Below are positions 1 through 9,790 of a stretch of 64,000 nucleotides of DNA, piece after piece. This DNA is from Cordylochernes scorpioides (Eukaryota; Arthropoda; Arachnida; Pseudoscorpiones; Chernetidae). Where the stretch lies: NCBI GenBank assembly GCA_030710605.1, contig CP092886.1:48767966-48831965 (forward strand), in the 5' to 3' direction. The position numbers and the translations under genes were made by a program. Numbering within the stretch: the first letter of the stretch is position 1; each line of letters opens with the position of its first letter. The notes under the pieces were generated by a model that saw nothing but the letters and a program-made list of their open reading frames with translations, was not told the DNA's origin and did no database searches.

Positions 1-2830
1 GGAGTGTTTCGAACGGTGTTTTATTCGTCGTCTTGTTCACCGCATTGTTCAGGTCTCGCTCTACCTCCTTGATCTTCAGGTCCCAATCCTTCCGTCGCGG
101 ATCCTCGATACTGGTTGCTATAGTGGACAATACTGTTCGGTTCACTCTTTCGACCATCCCGTTCCCTTGCGGATGTTTCGTAGAGTTCAGAGTATGATGT
201 ATTCCATTTTCTCGACAGAATTCTTCAAATTGCCTTGAGGTAAAACATGACCCTCTGTCGCTGATGATCTTGTCGGGTAGTCCGAAATCATTCACAAAAC
301 TTTTCATTACCTTCAGGACGTTCTGCGTCGATGTATTCCTTACAGGGCTTAATCGGACAAATCTTGTCAGATTATCGACAATCACTAAAAGTTCCTGGTT
401 ACCTTTTGTACTTCTCACGAAGGGGCCTACGTGGTCCATGTGTACGATGGAAAACGGTCTCTTGCCTGACTTAATGGGATGTAGGAAGCCTTGTTGTTTT
501 CCACCGGGAACTTTGTTAAATAGACACTCGAGACACATAGCCACATGGCGTCGAACGTACCTCTTCATTGAAGGAAACCAGTACAATTCCTTAATTTTGT
601 TGACAGTCCTATCAGTCGCAAAATGTCCCATTAGATCATGGAATTTGACAACTAAGCTTTTCCTCATACTTTTGGGTATAACATACAGGGCTCGTTCCTC
701 TTCTCCATTTTTCACCATGCGGAAAAGTCTGCCTCCTTTGTAGCTGTAGTCGTTAATTCTATTTTGTTCTCCTACTGTCCTATCACACGGGTCCTTTCGA
801 AAGATCTGGATCAGGTCTCTCAATTCAGGGTCGGAATGCTGAATCATCAAGATTTGTTCTTCCAGTGTGATTGTGAGGCACACTTCAAGGTTTTTCTCCA
901 CGATTTCCTCCATCGTGTCTCTAGGGTCGTCGACTGGAGCTCTACTCATTCCGTCTACGTGGGCCATCTTCTCCCCTGGTTTATGTCGAATTTCGAAATC
1001 GTATTCCTGAATCAGATTGTACCATCGCGCTATCTGAGGATTTGTAGTCTTCTTCGCGTTCATGTAGACCAGTGCTTGGCAATCTGTAACCACTGTAAAC
1101 TTGATTCCTACGAGGAACTGACGTAGTCGATCCAAGGTCCACACTATCGCTATCAGCTCCAATTTGCTTGAGTGGTACATCTTCTCGGCCTCTGTTGTCT
1201 TCTTGCTCACACAGTAGACCAAGCGCCATTTGCCGTCTTCGTCCATCTGTAGCACCATTCCTGCTAATCCCTCAGCACTCGCATCGCAATGTACTTCTGT
1301 CTTGAGTTCAGGGTTGTAATGAGCTAGTACCGGATATTCGACCAGATCCTTTCGTAGTCCTCCAAATGACCTTCGCTGTTCTTCCTTCCATTCAAATTGT
1401 GAACCTTTCTTCGTAAGTCTGCTTAGCGGTTCTGCTTTCCTCTCGAAGTCCTTTACAAATCGTCTAAAGAAGTTCGTCAGTCCCAGAAAGCGTCGTATGT
1501 CGTGGACATTCTTGGGTTCTGGAAATTCTTCTATCGCCTTGATCTTTCTTGGGCCTGGCTTAAGTCCGCCTGTACTGATGACATACCCTAAGAACTCAAC
1601 TTCCCTCCTTCCGAACTCACATTTAGAGGGTTTCAGTGTCAACTTCGCTGATCTTATTCTTTCGAGGACTTCCCTCAATCTTTCGATCATCTCCCGCCAA
1701 TCCTTTGCCGGGATAATCACGTCGTCGAGATAGCAGAATGCCTTCTTGTTCAGCAGCGGACCTAGGACAGTGTGCATCAGTCTTTGGAATTCAGCTGGTG
1801 CGTTGGCGAGTCCAAAAATCATCCTTTCGAATTGACCTGTATCATCTGGGGTGATGAATGCTGTCTTTAATTTTGCCTTATCGGTCAGTGGTATCTGCAG
1901 ATATCCATGCGCCAGATCCAGAGTGGTGAAGAATTTCGCATTCCTTAGGCCTTCCAGAAGGTCGTCTATCCTTGGTAATGGGAACTTGTCCTTAACTATT
2001 TGAATGTTGAGTCTCCTATAATCTACCACCAGACGATGATCTCCAGTTTTCTTCCTCACAAGTAGGACGGGACTAGCGTAGGGTGATCTAGTTTCCGTGA
2101 CTATTCCATTGTCCTTCCACTCTCTGACAATCTCCCTGATTGCTTCGCGTTCACTTGCAGTCGTCTTATACGGTCTCAGACAGACTGGCTTGCTTCCATC
2201 AACCTCCTTAATGTCCATCTTGGTGACATCGGTGCACCCTAATTCCTCCATGCCAAGAGCGAAACAGTCTCTATACTCGTTTACTACATCTAGGATTTCT
2301 TGTCTCTCTTTCGAAGTCAGAGAATGATTGACGTTGATGTCCTCAGGCAGTATGGGGCGCTTACGTTTCATTTGGTCTTGTCCTTCCCTCTTCTCTTCAT
2401 TTTTAGTCTGAAACGAATCCTCTGCGACGTCCAGGTTAACAACAATATCATCAAGGTTCAGTAGTTCAACTCGCCCTACACATTGGTTCTTCCTTACTCT
2501 CAACTTGCCCTTGCCAGCTGAGATGATGGGTACGGTCGTCTTTCCATCGACCACTTCCAATAGGGAATCGACACAGGCGTCATCTACTCCTGTGAACAAT
2601 ACTTATCCGTCCTTTACCTCGTCTGTGATTGCACTTGTAAAGTTAATGGAGTCGCTCTCCAACTGAACAGTTTCGGTTGCTCTCAGTTCGATGCGACGCG
2701 ACTTGATTTCTTCTTGCAGATTAGCAAACGGAAATTCGGATGAATAGCCAATATGCAAGTTTTTACCAATTCTGGCGAAGGATACGTAGGGCAGATCTGT
2801 CCATGTTCTTCCAATTAATAGGTCATAGGG
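1..2830 (-). pseudogene. pol: Gypsy A pol: protease end, reverse transcriptase, RNase H, integrase (partial)
   Basis: The minus-strand frame following the gag stop continues in phase, without a frameshift, to the window edge. It is interrupted by TAA at 2831-2833, which falls inside the protease, and again at 2603-2605. The protease C-terminal block (DLLIG) follows the first stop. Reverse transcriptase has a YLDD catalytic box near 1721-1733. RNase H begins around 1290 with a CDAS motif. Integrase shows an HHCC zinc finger (about 520-640) and the D, D and E residues in HMDH (about 433), SDRG (about 262) and MVERV (about 150). The domains look otherwise intact, so the damage may be recent. Stop read-through at the first TAA is possible in principle, but the second stop argues for a dead copy. 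Confidence 0.85.
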
Positions 2831-4309
2831 TTAGGCATCATCGTTGACAATGAATACAGTGATTTCCCTTCCGACGATGCCATCAATCTCCAGGTCGACT
2901 GTCGTCTTCCCAACGGTCCTGGCAGCTGGTGCAGTCTGGTTACCGATGCCGTACAGACTAGTCGAGTCTGGTTCGATGTCGACGCTGATCCTCCTTGCGA
3001 CCGATTCTCTCATTAGACAACTGCTGCTCCCGGTGTCTATCATTGCCTTCACGGTTTCCTTGTTGTCGATCTTGACATCCTTCAAATATACATCTGGCGG
3101 GACAGTCTCCAGTCCTTCGACTTCCAGGTTGGCTACTTTTAGTCCTTCTTTGGGTCTTGTGCAATTCCTTTCCTTGTGTCCCGTTTGACCGCATCCTCGG
3201 CATGTCAACGTAGTCCTGGGTGCTGGGCAGTCTCTGGCAATGTGTCCAAACTGATTGCAGTTGAAGCACTTCGGTTCTCCCTTGTCGTTTCTGATCGTAC
3301 GGTTGACCATTCTCCTCAAGGTGTTAGGGTACGTTTCACTGATTTCGTTCCTTGCAGCGTCTTGACCCGAAACATTCGTTCCTTGTTTAGTCTCTTTAAC
3401 TTCGCTTTGGTTGGGGAATCTCGCAGATTTCTGCTGAAACGACGGTGGTATGAGGTGTTTCGCATTCCAATGCGGTGGTCCCATCTCGGTGCGAACATTT
3501 TCGTACTCGTCCAGTTTATCCGCCAACTCATCTGGGTTGTTTAACTTGGTCCAATCGTCAATGAGATGATTACGCAGCACATTTGGAACTTTTTTCTTTA
3601 GCTGGTTAGTGACGGACAAATCCTTTAGGGCGTCGAAATTTTCCACGTTCATTCCTTCGATCCATTCGTTGAAATATCCTCGCAATTCGAAAGCGAAGTC
3701 TCTCCAGGAACCCTTTTGAGATCTCTCGTGCTTCTCGAATTTTTGTCTGAATTGTTCGGGGCTCAACTTGTACCGTTTTAGGAGCAACCTTTTCACGAAC
3801 CTATAATCGCCGCTTTGTTCTTCTGTCTCCCGAGCGATTAATTGAGTCATTTCGTAAGGTAGCAATCCTAGGAGGCTGAACGCCCATTGGTCTTCATCCA
3901 ATCCTAGTCTCTTTGCCTGTCTTTCGAAAAGAATTAGGTAAAAACTCAAATCATTGTCCTTCGACTCGTACTTGGGCATCAGTTTACGTATCTCGTAATG
4001 TGCGTCATTGCTGGTACTTCGAGACGTATCGTTGTTTCCGCGTGTAGTCTGGATGCGCAGCTTCTCAAGCTCGAATTCCATTACCATTTGTTCTTTTCGT
4101 TCCCGTTCGATTCGTTCCCGCTCCTCGATTCGTTCCCGATCCTCGATCAGAGTCTCCAACAGTTGCTTTGCGAATTCTTCTTCGTAAGATTGGCTATTCA
4201 AAATAAGGTGTTTTAAGTCGACGATCCTGCTCTCTGGCGGTACTACCTCGCCGAGTTCATACGCCAACTTGCTCAAATCGCATTTCCTTACTTTCGCTAA
4301 ATAAGTCAT
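2831..4309 (-). CDS. gag: Gypsy A gag-protease polyprotein
   Basis: A long minus-strand frame. I prefer the internal start MTYLAKVRK at 4309 over the upstream ATG at 4339, because the SAP-like N-terminal region of related gags begins there. Features in order: an N-terminal helical region, an E/R-rich segment with repeated ERERIE blocks at about residues 55-80, a capsid-like middle, two CCHC zinc knuckles (CFNCNQFGHIARDC and CRGCGQTGHKERNC), and the start of an aspartic protease with DTGSS. The frame then stops at TAA inside the protease domain. The knuckles are expected to bind element RNA in the capsid. I infer a structural role for the product and no host function. Confidence 0.85.
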   Translation of the reverse strand: MTYLAKVRKCDLSKLAYELGEVVPPESRIVDLKHLILNSQSYEEEFAKQLLETLIEDRERIEERERIERERKEQMVMEFELEKLRIQTTRGNNDTSRSTSNDAHYEIRKLMPKYESKDNDLSFYLILFERQAKRLGLDEDQWAFSLLGLLPYEMTQLIARETEEQSGDYRFVKRLLLKRYKLSPEQFRQKFEKHERSQKGSWRDFAFELRGYFNEWIEGMNVENFDALKDLSVTNQLKKKVPNVLRNHLIDDWTKLNNPDELADKLDEYENVRTEMGPPHWNAKHLIPPSFQQKSARFPNQSEVKETKQGTNVSGQDAARNEISETYPNTLRRMVNRTIRNDKGEPKCFNCNQFGHIARDCPAPRTTLTCRGCGQTGHKERNCTRPKEGLKVANLEVEGLETVPPDVYLKDVKIDNKETVKAMIDTGSSSCLMRESVARRISVDIEPDSTSLYGIGNQTAPAARTVGKTTVDLEIDGIVGREITVFIVNDDA

Positions 4310-4442
4310 GTTTTTCAAAGGGAAAAATAAACAAAGCAAAAAATTTTAAAATAAACAAATAAAACTGACTAAACCAGATACGTACTGTTTCAATTATTTC
4401 TTTAAACGAAATCAACTTTTCTTTAGTAATTTTGAGACAATA

Positions 4443-4660
4443 CTTTTTTTTTTTTACCGCGATACTTTGCGATAATACTTTTTATCGAGATGATTTTGCA
4501 ATAATACTTTTACCGCGATACTTTGCGATAATACTTTTATCGAGATGACTTGCAATAATACTTTTATCGCGATACTTTGCAATAATACTTTTGTCGAGGT
4601 GACTTGTAATAATACTTTTACCGCGATACTTTGCGATAATACTTTTAGGAATAGGTAATT
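4443..4660. repeat. About 54-bp minisatellite in the Gypsy A leader
   Basis: Roughly four copies of a 54-bp unit built from two related halves, each starting AATACTTTTA and differing by CCGCGATACTTTGCGAT versus TCGAGATGACTTGCAAT. It lies between the 5' LTR and gag, in the position of a packaging or leader region. A poly-T run opens the array. Confidence 0.85.
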
Positions 4661-4783
4661 AAATTTCGTACATACCATGCAACTCCTCTTACGTTGATCG
4701 GTCACCGCGCCACGTCCTTCTCGTTTCCAAATTATTCCAGTGAATCTTCAATTTTCTTCAGGACTATCCCACTTCTGAATTTC

Positions 4784-5006
4784 TGTTGGCTTCCGTAGGC
4801 GTTTCTTACTGGGAAAAAGAAAGAGAGGATTCAATGAAAATAATTTAGTAGCCTTTATTAAAACAAAATCATAAAAAATGAACAACACATATAACAGAGA
4901 GTACCGTCGTCTTCCGGGTATTCCTTCTACTGGGGAGCTCGGATTCTATATTCTGTGCGTTTATAATCTGTTTATCTGTGGCTCTCTGGTCGGGATGGCG
5001 CCTACA
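4784..5006 (-). repeat. 5' LTR of Gypsy A with adjacent primer-binding site
   Basis: On the minus strand the segment begins TGTAGGCGCC and ends GCCAACA, giving TG...CA termini and 223 bp. An AATAAA polyadenylation signal lies near 4855 (minus strand). Next to the end, at about 4766-4780, is CAGAAGTGGGAT, which resembles the tRNA-Leu-type primer sites of some Gypsy elements. That primer assignment is tentative. No second LTR is in the window, so the boundaries rest on the termini. A fragment resembling the last ~50 bp of this LTR recurs at about 10110-10165. Confidence 0.7.
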
Positions 5007-5093
5007 ATATGTAGCTATGTGGTGCACTTACACAGTAAAACCAGTTGCTAACTACCCTCCATGATTATCATGTCCTGTACTTGGGATAAGTAC
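5007..5093 (+). repeat. tRNA-derived SINE S1, 3' part
   Basis: Matches the tail of the SINE seen complete at 29204-29490 (GGTGCACTTACA, then CTAACTACCC, ending GGGATAAG). Its 5' part is displaced by the Gypsy A insertion. Confidence 0.75.
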
Positions 5094-5476
5094 CACTAGA
5101 GATAAAAATTTTTGCTCCTTCTTGAAAAATCAATGGACGTAGGTGACCTGATTTCAATCAGGCTAATGGCATGGATTCCTTCCTATTCAGTTGGAATTTC
5201 TATATGATGCCTGGAGTGGATAAATTGGTCACTTTGTCGGTTGCTTGATCAGATAGTTAGGCTTACATATAAAACTTTGCACATACCAATCCTTTTATTG
5301 GAAACTTAAACGATTTATGACACATATATTTCTTGTTGTTTCTTATCCCCTTGTGTAAAGATTAGACGAATTCCATGAGTTAATTCTCCTCGAGCTGTTT
5401 TATGATGAGCAGCGGCCTCTCCCAAGTTTATTTTTCTGTGGCAAGGGTTCTTTTGTGCCTTTTTTCGCTAGCAAAT

Positions 5477-5664
5477 CAGATATCTTGATAATTAGTATTT
5501 CTGATGGATTTTAAGGCTTCATAGATGGCTATAAGTTCTGATCTGAAGACTGAGCAAACATCTGGGTTTCTTCTGTTCATTTTCTCAATGCCATTTGTGG
5601 TTTTGATGAGACAGCCACTGCCAGTGTGTCCTAGCTCGTCTCTGCTACCATCGGTATAAATAGT
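5477..5664 (-). pseudogene. LINE RNase H domain fragment
   Basis: A minus-strand frame beginning with the RNase H signature TIYTDGS (first catalytic Asp), followed by GSGCLIK and then FRSELIAIYEAL, which carries the catalytic Glu. The frame ends in a TGA at 5477. Upstream, between this block and the RT at 5903, the sequence is degraded. It belongs to the same LINE copy. Confidence 0.75.
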
Positions 5665-5902
5665 TATTGCATTTTTAGGAATGTTATTAATTATTTCTAA
5701 TGATAATTTGTTTTAAGTATTCTGGATTTTGGTATTGTTTGTTGGTGGGTTCATTTAAAGTGGCATTAAAAATAACATTTTGTAGTGGTTCGCATGGAGA
5801 TATTTTTTCCGCTAAATAATTTTTTTCCACTTTATATTTTAAAAATCCATTTCTTTTGGCCAGGTGGAGAGGGCCTTCTTTTTTGAGTCTTAGATTGGAT
5901 TC

Positions 5903-6673
5903 TCAATTAAGTATGTACTTGGAAGTTCTGTGTTTGTTTCCATAACTCTTGATTTTGTTTATATATTTTGGCAGATTGTAGCTTCTTCTATCCTTTAAGG
6001 GCATAATGTCTGCCTCGTAAAGTACAATATCGGTAGGGCAGGTATTTCGAAGACCTGTCATAATTCTAGCTGCACTTAGTTGTATCCTTTCCAGTGATTT
6101 TAGATTTGTTTCAGATGCTGTACCATAGATTTGATATCCATATTCCAGGATAGGTCTAATTAGAGATGTGTAAGTTAATTTTAATGTGGTTGCATCGGCT
6201 CCCCACTCTCTTCCTGAAATATATTTCAGGATTTTTAGTCGGTCTCTTTCTTTTCTAATAACTTCTTCAATATGTTTACTGGAGTTAATTTCTGGATCCA
6301 GGGTGTAGCCGAGATATTTAGGATGTTTATTATATTGTAATTGTTGTTCTTTCAGAATAATTTTTGGTCTTGTTTTGTATAGTTTCTTATCAGTAGTAAA
6401 AAGACAGGTTTCAGATTTTTGAGGGTTAAATTCTAATTTATGTTTATTAGCAAATTTTTCTAGGTGGAGAAGAGTCTTGTTCAAATCCCTTTCAGCTTTT
6501 TTCCAGTTAGTGTTGCTGCTCCATAGAATAATGTCATCAGCGAAAAGTCCAATATTGGTTTTATGTGAAATAAATAGGGTGAAGAGAGTTGGGCTAAGGA
6601 CTGATCCTTGTGGTAATCCTTGGTACAATTTGAAGGTTTTAGATAGAGTTCCATTATATTTGACTCTGATATA
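5903..6673 (-). pseudogene. LINE reverse transcriptase, C-terminal half
   Basis: Starts at the mariner junction and runs through YQGLPQGSVLSPTLF (the RT motif before the active site), FADDII (the YxDD catalytic box in the FADD form), KLEFNPQKSET and the LGY block typical of non-LTR RTs, then a thumb-like segment (RPILEYG). It is continuous with the N-terminal half at 7963-8469 once the mariner and one copy of its TA duplication are disregarded. There is a stop after ILN at 5903. Confidence 0.88.
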
Positions 6674-7960
6674 CCAGGTCTATTAGTATGAAACGCGAAA
6701 ATTTTCAGTGAATTCAAAAGTTCACCAATTCCATACAATAAAATATTTTTTATTCAAAGTAACTGCCCTGATTAGTTATACACTCGGACCACTTTTCAGG
6801 CAATTTTCGAATTCCTTGTCTGAAAATTTCTATTCCTTTTGAGTCGAACCAGTCAACAAGTCATTTTCGGAGTATGTCTGAGTTCGAAAATTCCTGGTTT
6901 TTTAGGGCGTGTCCTAAAGATGTGAAAAGGTGGTAGTTCGACGGCGCTAAGTCTGGTGAGTACGGCGGGTGGGGTAAGAGTTCCCAGCCCAAGTCTTTTA
7001 TGGTGTTTTTGACCACCGTAGCGTCGTGGGATGGAGCGTTGTCATGCTGCAGTATCAGGTTGTTGTGCTTTTCACGCCATTCCGGTCTTTTTTCATTCAA
7101 CGCCTCTCTCAAACTGTGCATTTGTTGTTCGTAGCGACTAGTATTGACCATTTTGCCAGGTTTCAGGAGCTCGAAATATATTTCGCCGGTCCGGTTCCAC
7201 CATATGCAAAGCATTGCCTTTTTTCCGAAGCGATTGGGCCTAGGCGTCTGTTTTGGAAATTGGCCGGGCAGGCCCCACGACTTTTGGCGCGTATGATTGC
7301 TGAAGTGGATCGATTTCTCATCAGAAGTTACAATTCGGTGCAAAAATGACTTCTTTTTCATGCCTGGCGAGCAGCCCTTCGCAGGTTACCAGACGCCGTT
7401 ATTGCTGCCTTTCGCTCAACTCGTGGGGGACCCATTTGGAAAGCTTTTGGGTCATTCCGAGGCTGTTTAAACGTAAAGAAACAGCACCTTGAGACACCTG
7501 GAGCTGGTTTGCGAGTTTCTCCTGCATTTGGGTACTGTCCTCATCCAACAAAGCTTGCAGTTCAGCGTCCTCGAACTTTTGGGGCGGTTTTCCATGTGGT
7601 TCATTATCAAGTTCAAAATCACCACTTTGGAATTTTTTAAACCACCTGTAACACTGCGATTTGCTCAGAGCGTGGTCGCTGTAAACTTCCTCGAGCATTC
7701 GGTGGGCTTCAGTGGCACTTTTCTTCCAGTTGAAGGCGAACAACAAAACTTCCCGCAAATGGGCACTTTTTGGCTCGGAAATCGCCATTTTCCACAGGCT
7801 CCAGAAATTTTTCACGATTTGAATTTTTCTAAAACTGCACGCATGCTGAAGCCACGTGAGTCAAAGAACAAAACGCCTACAACAGCGCCACCGTCGGCTC
7901 AAATAAAGTTGCACAGCGGCCTCTGGCGCCCATTTTCGCGTTTCATACTAATAGACCTGG
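6674..7960 (-). mobile_element. Full-length mariner transposon nested in the LINE
   Basis: Perfect terminal inverted repeats beginning CCAGGTCTATTAGTATGAAA stand at both ends and extend into CGCGAAAA. The flanking TA is duplicated (6672-6673 and 7961-7962). The length of 1287 bp is the usual full mariner size. The transposase lies on the minus strand and is broken. The 28-bp ends are still identical, so insertion is younger than the LINE. Confidence 0.95.
6750..7788 (-). pseudogene. mariner transposase, inactivated (DD34N)
   Basis: Family: Mos1/irritans-type mariner, a cut-and-paste DD34D transposase. The HTH DNA-binding half starts at MAISEPKS (7788) and includes the CYRWFKKFQSGDF linker region. 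The WVPHEL motif follows, then a stop (ERQQ*) and a frameshift near 7360-7400. The catalytic half holds the first Asp (VTSDEK), the second Asp (HDNAPSH) and, exactly 34 residues later, APSNYH, where the third Asp is replaced by Asn. A TGA near 6860 interrupts the C-terminal part, which otherwise continues to GSYFE before TAA at 6750. The copy cannot be autonomous. Confidence 0.92.
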
Positions 7961-7962
7961 TA

Positions 7963-8469
7963 TCTATTTTTAAGGAAATCATTTATCCAAGTGATAGCCT
8001 TTCCATCAATTTTGAAATGTTTGTATAATTTTGTAATTAACTTGTTTTTCCATACCTTATCAAAAGCTTGTGTAAGGTCTAAAAAAGTAGCTACGGTGTG
8101 GTTAGTTGGTTTTCTGTTTTTTGCATCTTTTACCTTTGGTGTGAAAAATAAGAGTTGGTCTATTGTCCCATGTCCTTTCCTAAATCCATATTGTTCTTCT
8201 GGTAAGAGATTTCTTGTGTCGAGGTGGTAGGTAAGTCGTCTGAGTATAATTTTTTCCATTAATTTGCAGCAAATACTTGTGAGGGAGATAGGTCGGTAGT
8301 TTATTGGGTCATCAGCAGATTTGTCAAGTTTTTTAATAGGAATTATTGTTGCAGTTTTCAATCTTGAGGCAATTTTCCAGGAGTTATTGAAAATATCAAG
8401 AAGTCTTTCTTTGCCATTTTTGCCCAAGTTTGATATCATTTGGTCATGGATTCCATCTGGCCCAGGAGT
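7963..8469 (-). pseudogene. LINE reverse transcriptase, N-terminal part
   Basis: The frame shows GPDGIH at the truncated end, then YRPISLTS, GFRKGHGTIDQL and FLDLTQAFDKVW, the latter carrying the first catalytic Asp of the palm. It ends at FLKNR, where the mariner inserted. The 5' end is the truncation point next to the target duplication at 8470. Confidence 0.88.
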
Positions 8470-8492
8470 GATTTATGACACATATATTTCTT

Positions 8493-8760
8493 TTTCTACT
8501 GCTATTACTCAAAATGATAACAATTTTAGGAAGGCCTGGAAGAATATAGTTTTCTACTGCCCTTACAAAAATTATAGGAGCTCTTGGCTTATCAGTGGCG
8601 AACCCTCCCTGCAGTTTTGCCAGTTTAATTTACCATATAGCTCTACTATTGTATTGGTCTATTTTGTTTTTATACCAGTACTAAAGATGAACTCTTGGAG
8701 TTTTTTTTTTTAAACTACGGACCTAAGCTTTGAGAAAACAGTAGAAATTCATATATGACA
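8493..8760 (-). repeat. Repeat family P, diverged copy
   Basis: Contains, on the minus strand, the family core (ACTGGC, GGGAGGGTTC, CACTGATAAG) and the 'tttctactgcccttac' end also seen at 47311, 53085, 58430, 61440, 62260 and 62755. No protein is encoded. Confidence 0.7.
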
Positions 8761-8901
8761 TTTTTATTGGGAGGTCAATTAAAAATGCAATATTTCTTTC
8801 ACATTTGACAATTTTCTTTAGCTCGGCTATGCCCAAAAGCTTCAATTATTTTTCTTTCTTCTTTTCTGAGAGTCCAGCTCTCACATCCACAAGTTTTTTT
8901 T

Positions 8902-9207
8902 TTTATTATCCCTAGTACACTTGGTACAGGCCGTGATAATCATGGTGGGTAGTTAGAAACTGCTTTTACTGTAAGTGCACCACATGTCTACACATGTGAA
9001 AAGCAGTTTGACTTTGCACTTACAAATGTGCCAGAGCCCCATTTGGTTACTTGCACTCGCTGGTGGGGTTGGACTTTTGCAAGAATCGGGGGCCATTGGG
9101 GAATTTTTTTTTTCTTAAATCAGAAAAAAAGTGTCCAATGCGGGAATCAAACCTGGGTCGTAGTGATAGAAAACCAAACGGTTTAACCAGCCTTCCACCG
9201 ACCCCCA
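8902..9207 (-). repeat. tRNA-derived SINE S1, full-length copy
   Basis: The minus-strand tRNA-like head lies at the right end (GGGGGTCGGTGGAAGG, then a B-box-like GGTTTGATTCCC). It is followed by an A/T-rich spacer, the AGTCCAACCCCACC block, a palindromic CACATGTGTAGACATGTG segment and the GGGATAA tail. Confidence 0.85.
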
Positions 9208-9442
9208 TACATCCATAAGTAAAAACAGGGAATACCAATGTCTCTACAATTCTCTTCTTTATCTTCAATGAAATGCTATTAGATTTCATAAACTTGTTCA
9301 ATTTCATCATTGCATTCCTTCCTAGTGCTATTGTTCTTTTTCCTTCCTCTAAGCAACCTTCCATCTTATGAATCCTGCTGGATACTAAGAATATGTACTG
9401 ATCAACAACATCAACATTTTTTTTGTTAAATTTCAAAGCTTC

Positions 9443-9590
9443 AGAGTAGAAACACAAGGTAAAAAGACCAAATCCAAATAAATAAATAAATAGTAAGTGA
9501 CATTTCTGTAACAACGCTGTTACTGAAATATCCCACACTATTTATTTATTTGGTCTTGTTACCTTAAGCTTCTAATATATAATCCAAAAT
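9443..9590. repeat. Hammerhead family 1 fold-back, deleted core
   Basis: The arms (ACACAAGGTAA...AAATAAATAGT and the inverted ATTTATTTGG...TTACCTT) surround GTAACAACGCTGTTAC, but the CTGANGA block is missing on both strands, so it is not a ribozyme candidate. Confidence 0.7.
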
Positions 9591-9604
9591 GTACTAAATC
9601 ATAT

Positions 9605-9790
9605 ACAGTAGAACTACCTCCCTGTAAAGGACAATACCTAATTACAGAGCCAAAGTGTCCTTTAGGGAGAGGTGTCCTCTTACCAGAGAGTTGCTAAATT
9701 GTAAAAATGGTAATTTTGCAAATGAAAACTGTCCTTTGTAGAGAGGTGTCTGCTAACGGGATGTCCAATAAAGGAAGGTTTTACTTCGTT
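9605..9790 (+). repeat. Dispersed repeat 'GTAGAACCTCC', copy 1
   Basis: Begins GTAGAACTACCTCCCTGTAAAGGACA and ends with the related inverted block around CTGTCCTTTGTAGAGAGG. At least six copies occur (13348, 14915, 16082, 18268, 52282). The ends resemble pogo/Tigger-like inverted termini, but no transposase is present. Confidence 0.65.

Larger units (their letters stand above)
1..5006 (-). mobile_element. Gypsy-type LTR retrotransposon A, truncated by the window edge
   Basis: Read on the minus strand, the order is 5' LTR (4784-5006), a leader with tandem repeats, gag plus the start of protease (2831-4309), the rest of protease, reverse transcriptase, RNase H and integrase (1-2830). The 3' end and 3' LTR lie outside the window. 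The order PR-RT-RH-IN is that of Gypsy (Metaviridae-like) elements. The element sits inside an older tRNA-derived SINE whose remainder starts at 5007. Two TAA codons interrupt the gag-pol frame, so this copy is probably defective. The N-terminal gag style is one I associate with chelicerate Gypsy elements; that is an impression, not a search result. Confidence 0.9.
5335..8469 (-). mobile_element. 5'-truncated LINE (RT plus RNase H) with 23-bp target duplication
   Basis: The same 23 bases, starting GATTTATGACACATATAT, stand at 5312-5334 and 8470-8492 and define the insertion. On the minus strand the element enters inside the reverse transcriptase (5' truncation), continues through RT and RNase H, and ends with CACAAGGGGATAAG followed by AAC-type repeats. 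That end recurs in the LINE tails at 11044, 12657, 15284 and 15812. A mariner (6674-7960) splits the RT. Several stops and frameshifts show a dead copy. The RT-then-RNase H order and the FADD box fit the Jockey/I group; the exact clade is not determined. Confidence 0.9.

Noticed and set aside
4443..4660. CRISPR-like array
   Set aside because: Eukaryotic context; the 'spacers' are themselves repeats, so this is a minisatellite.
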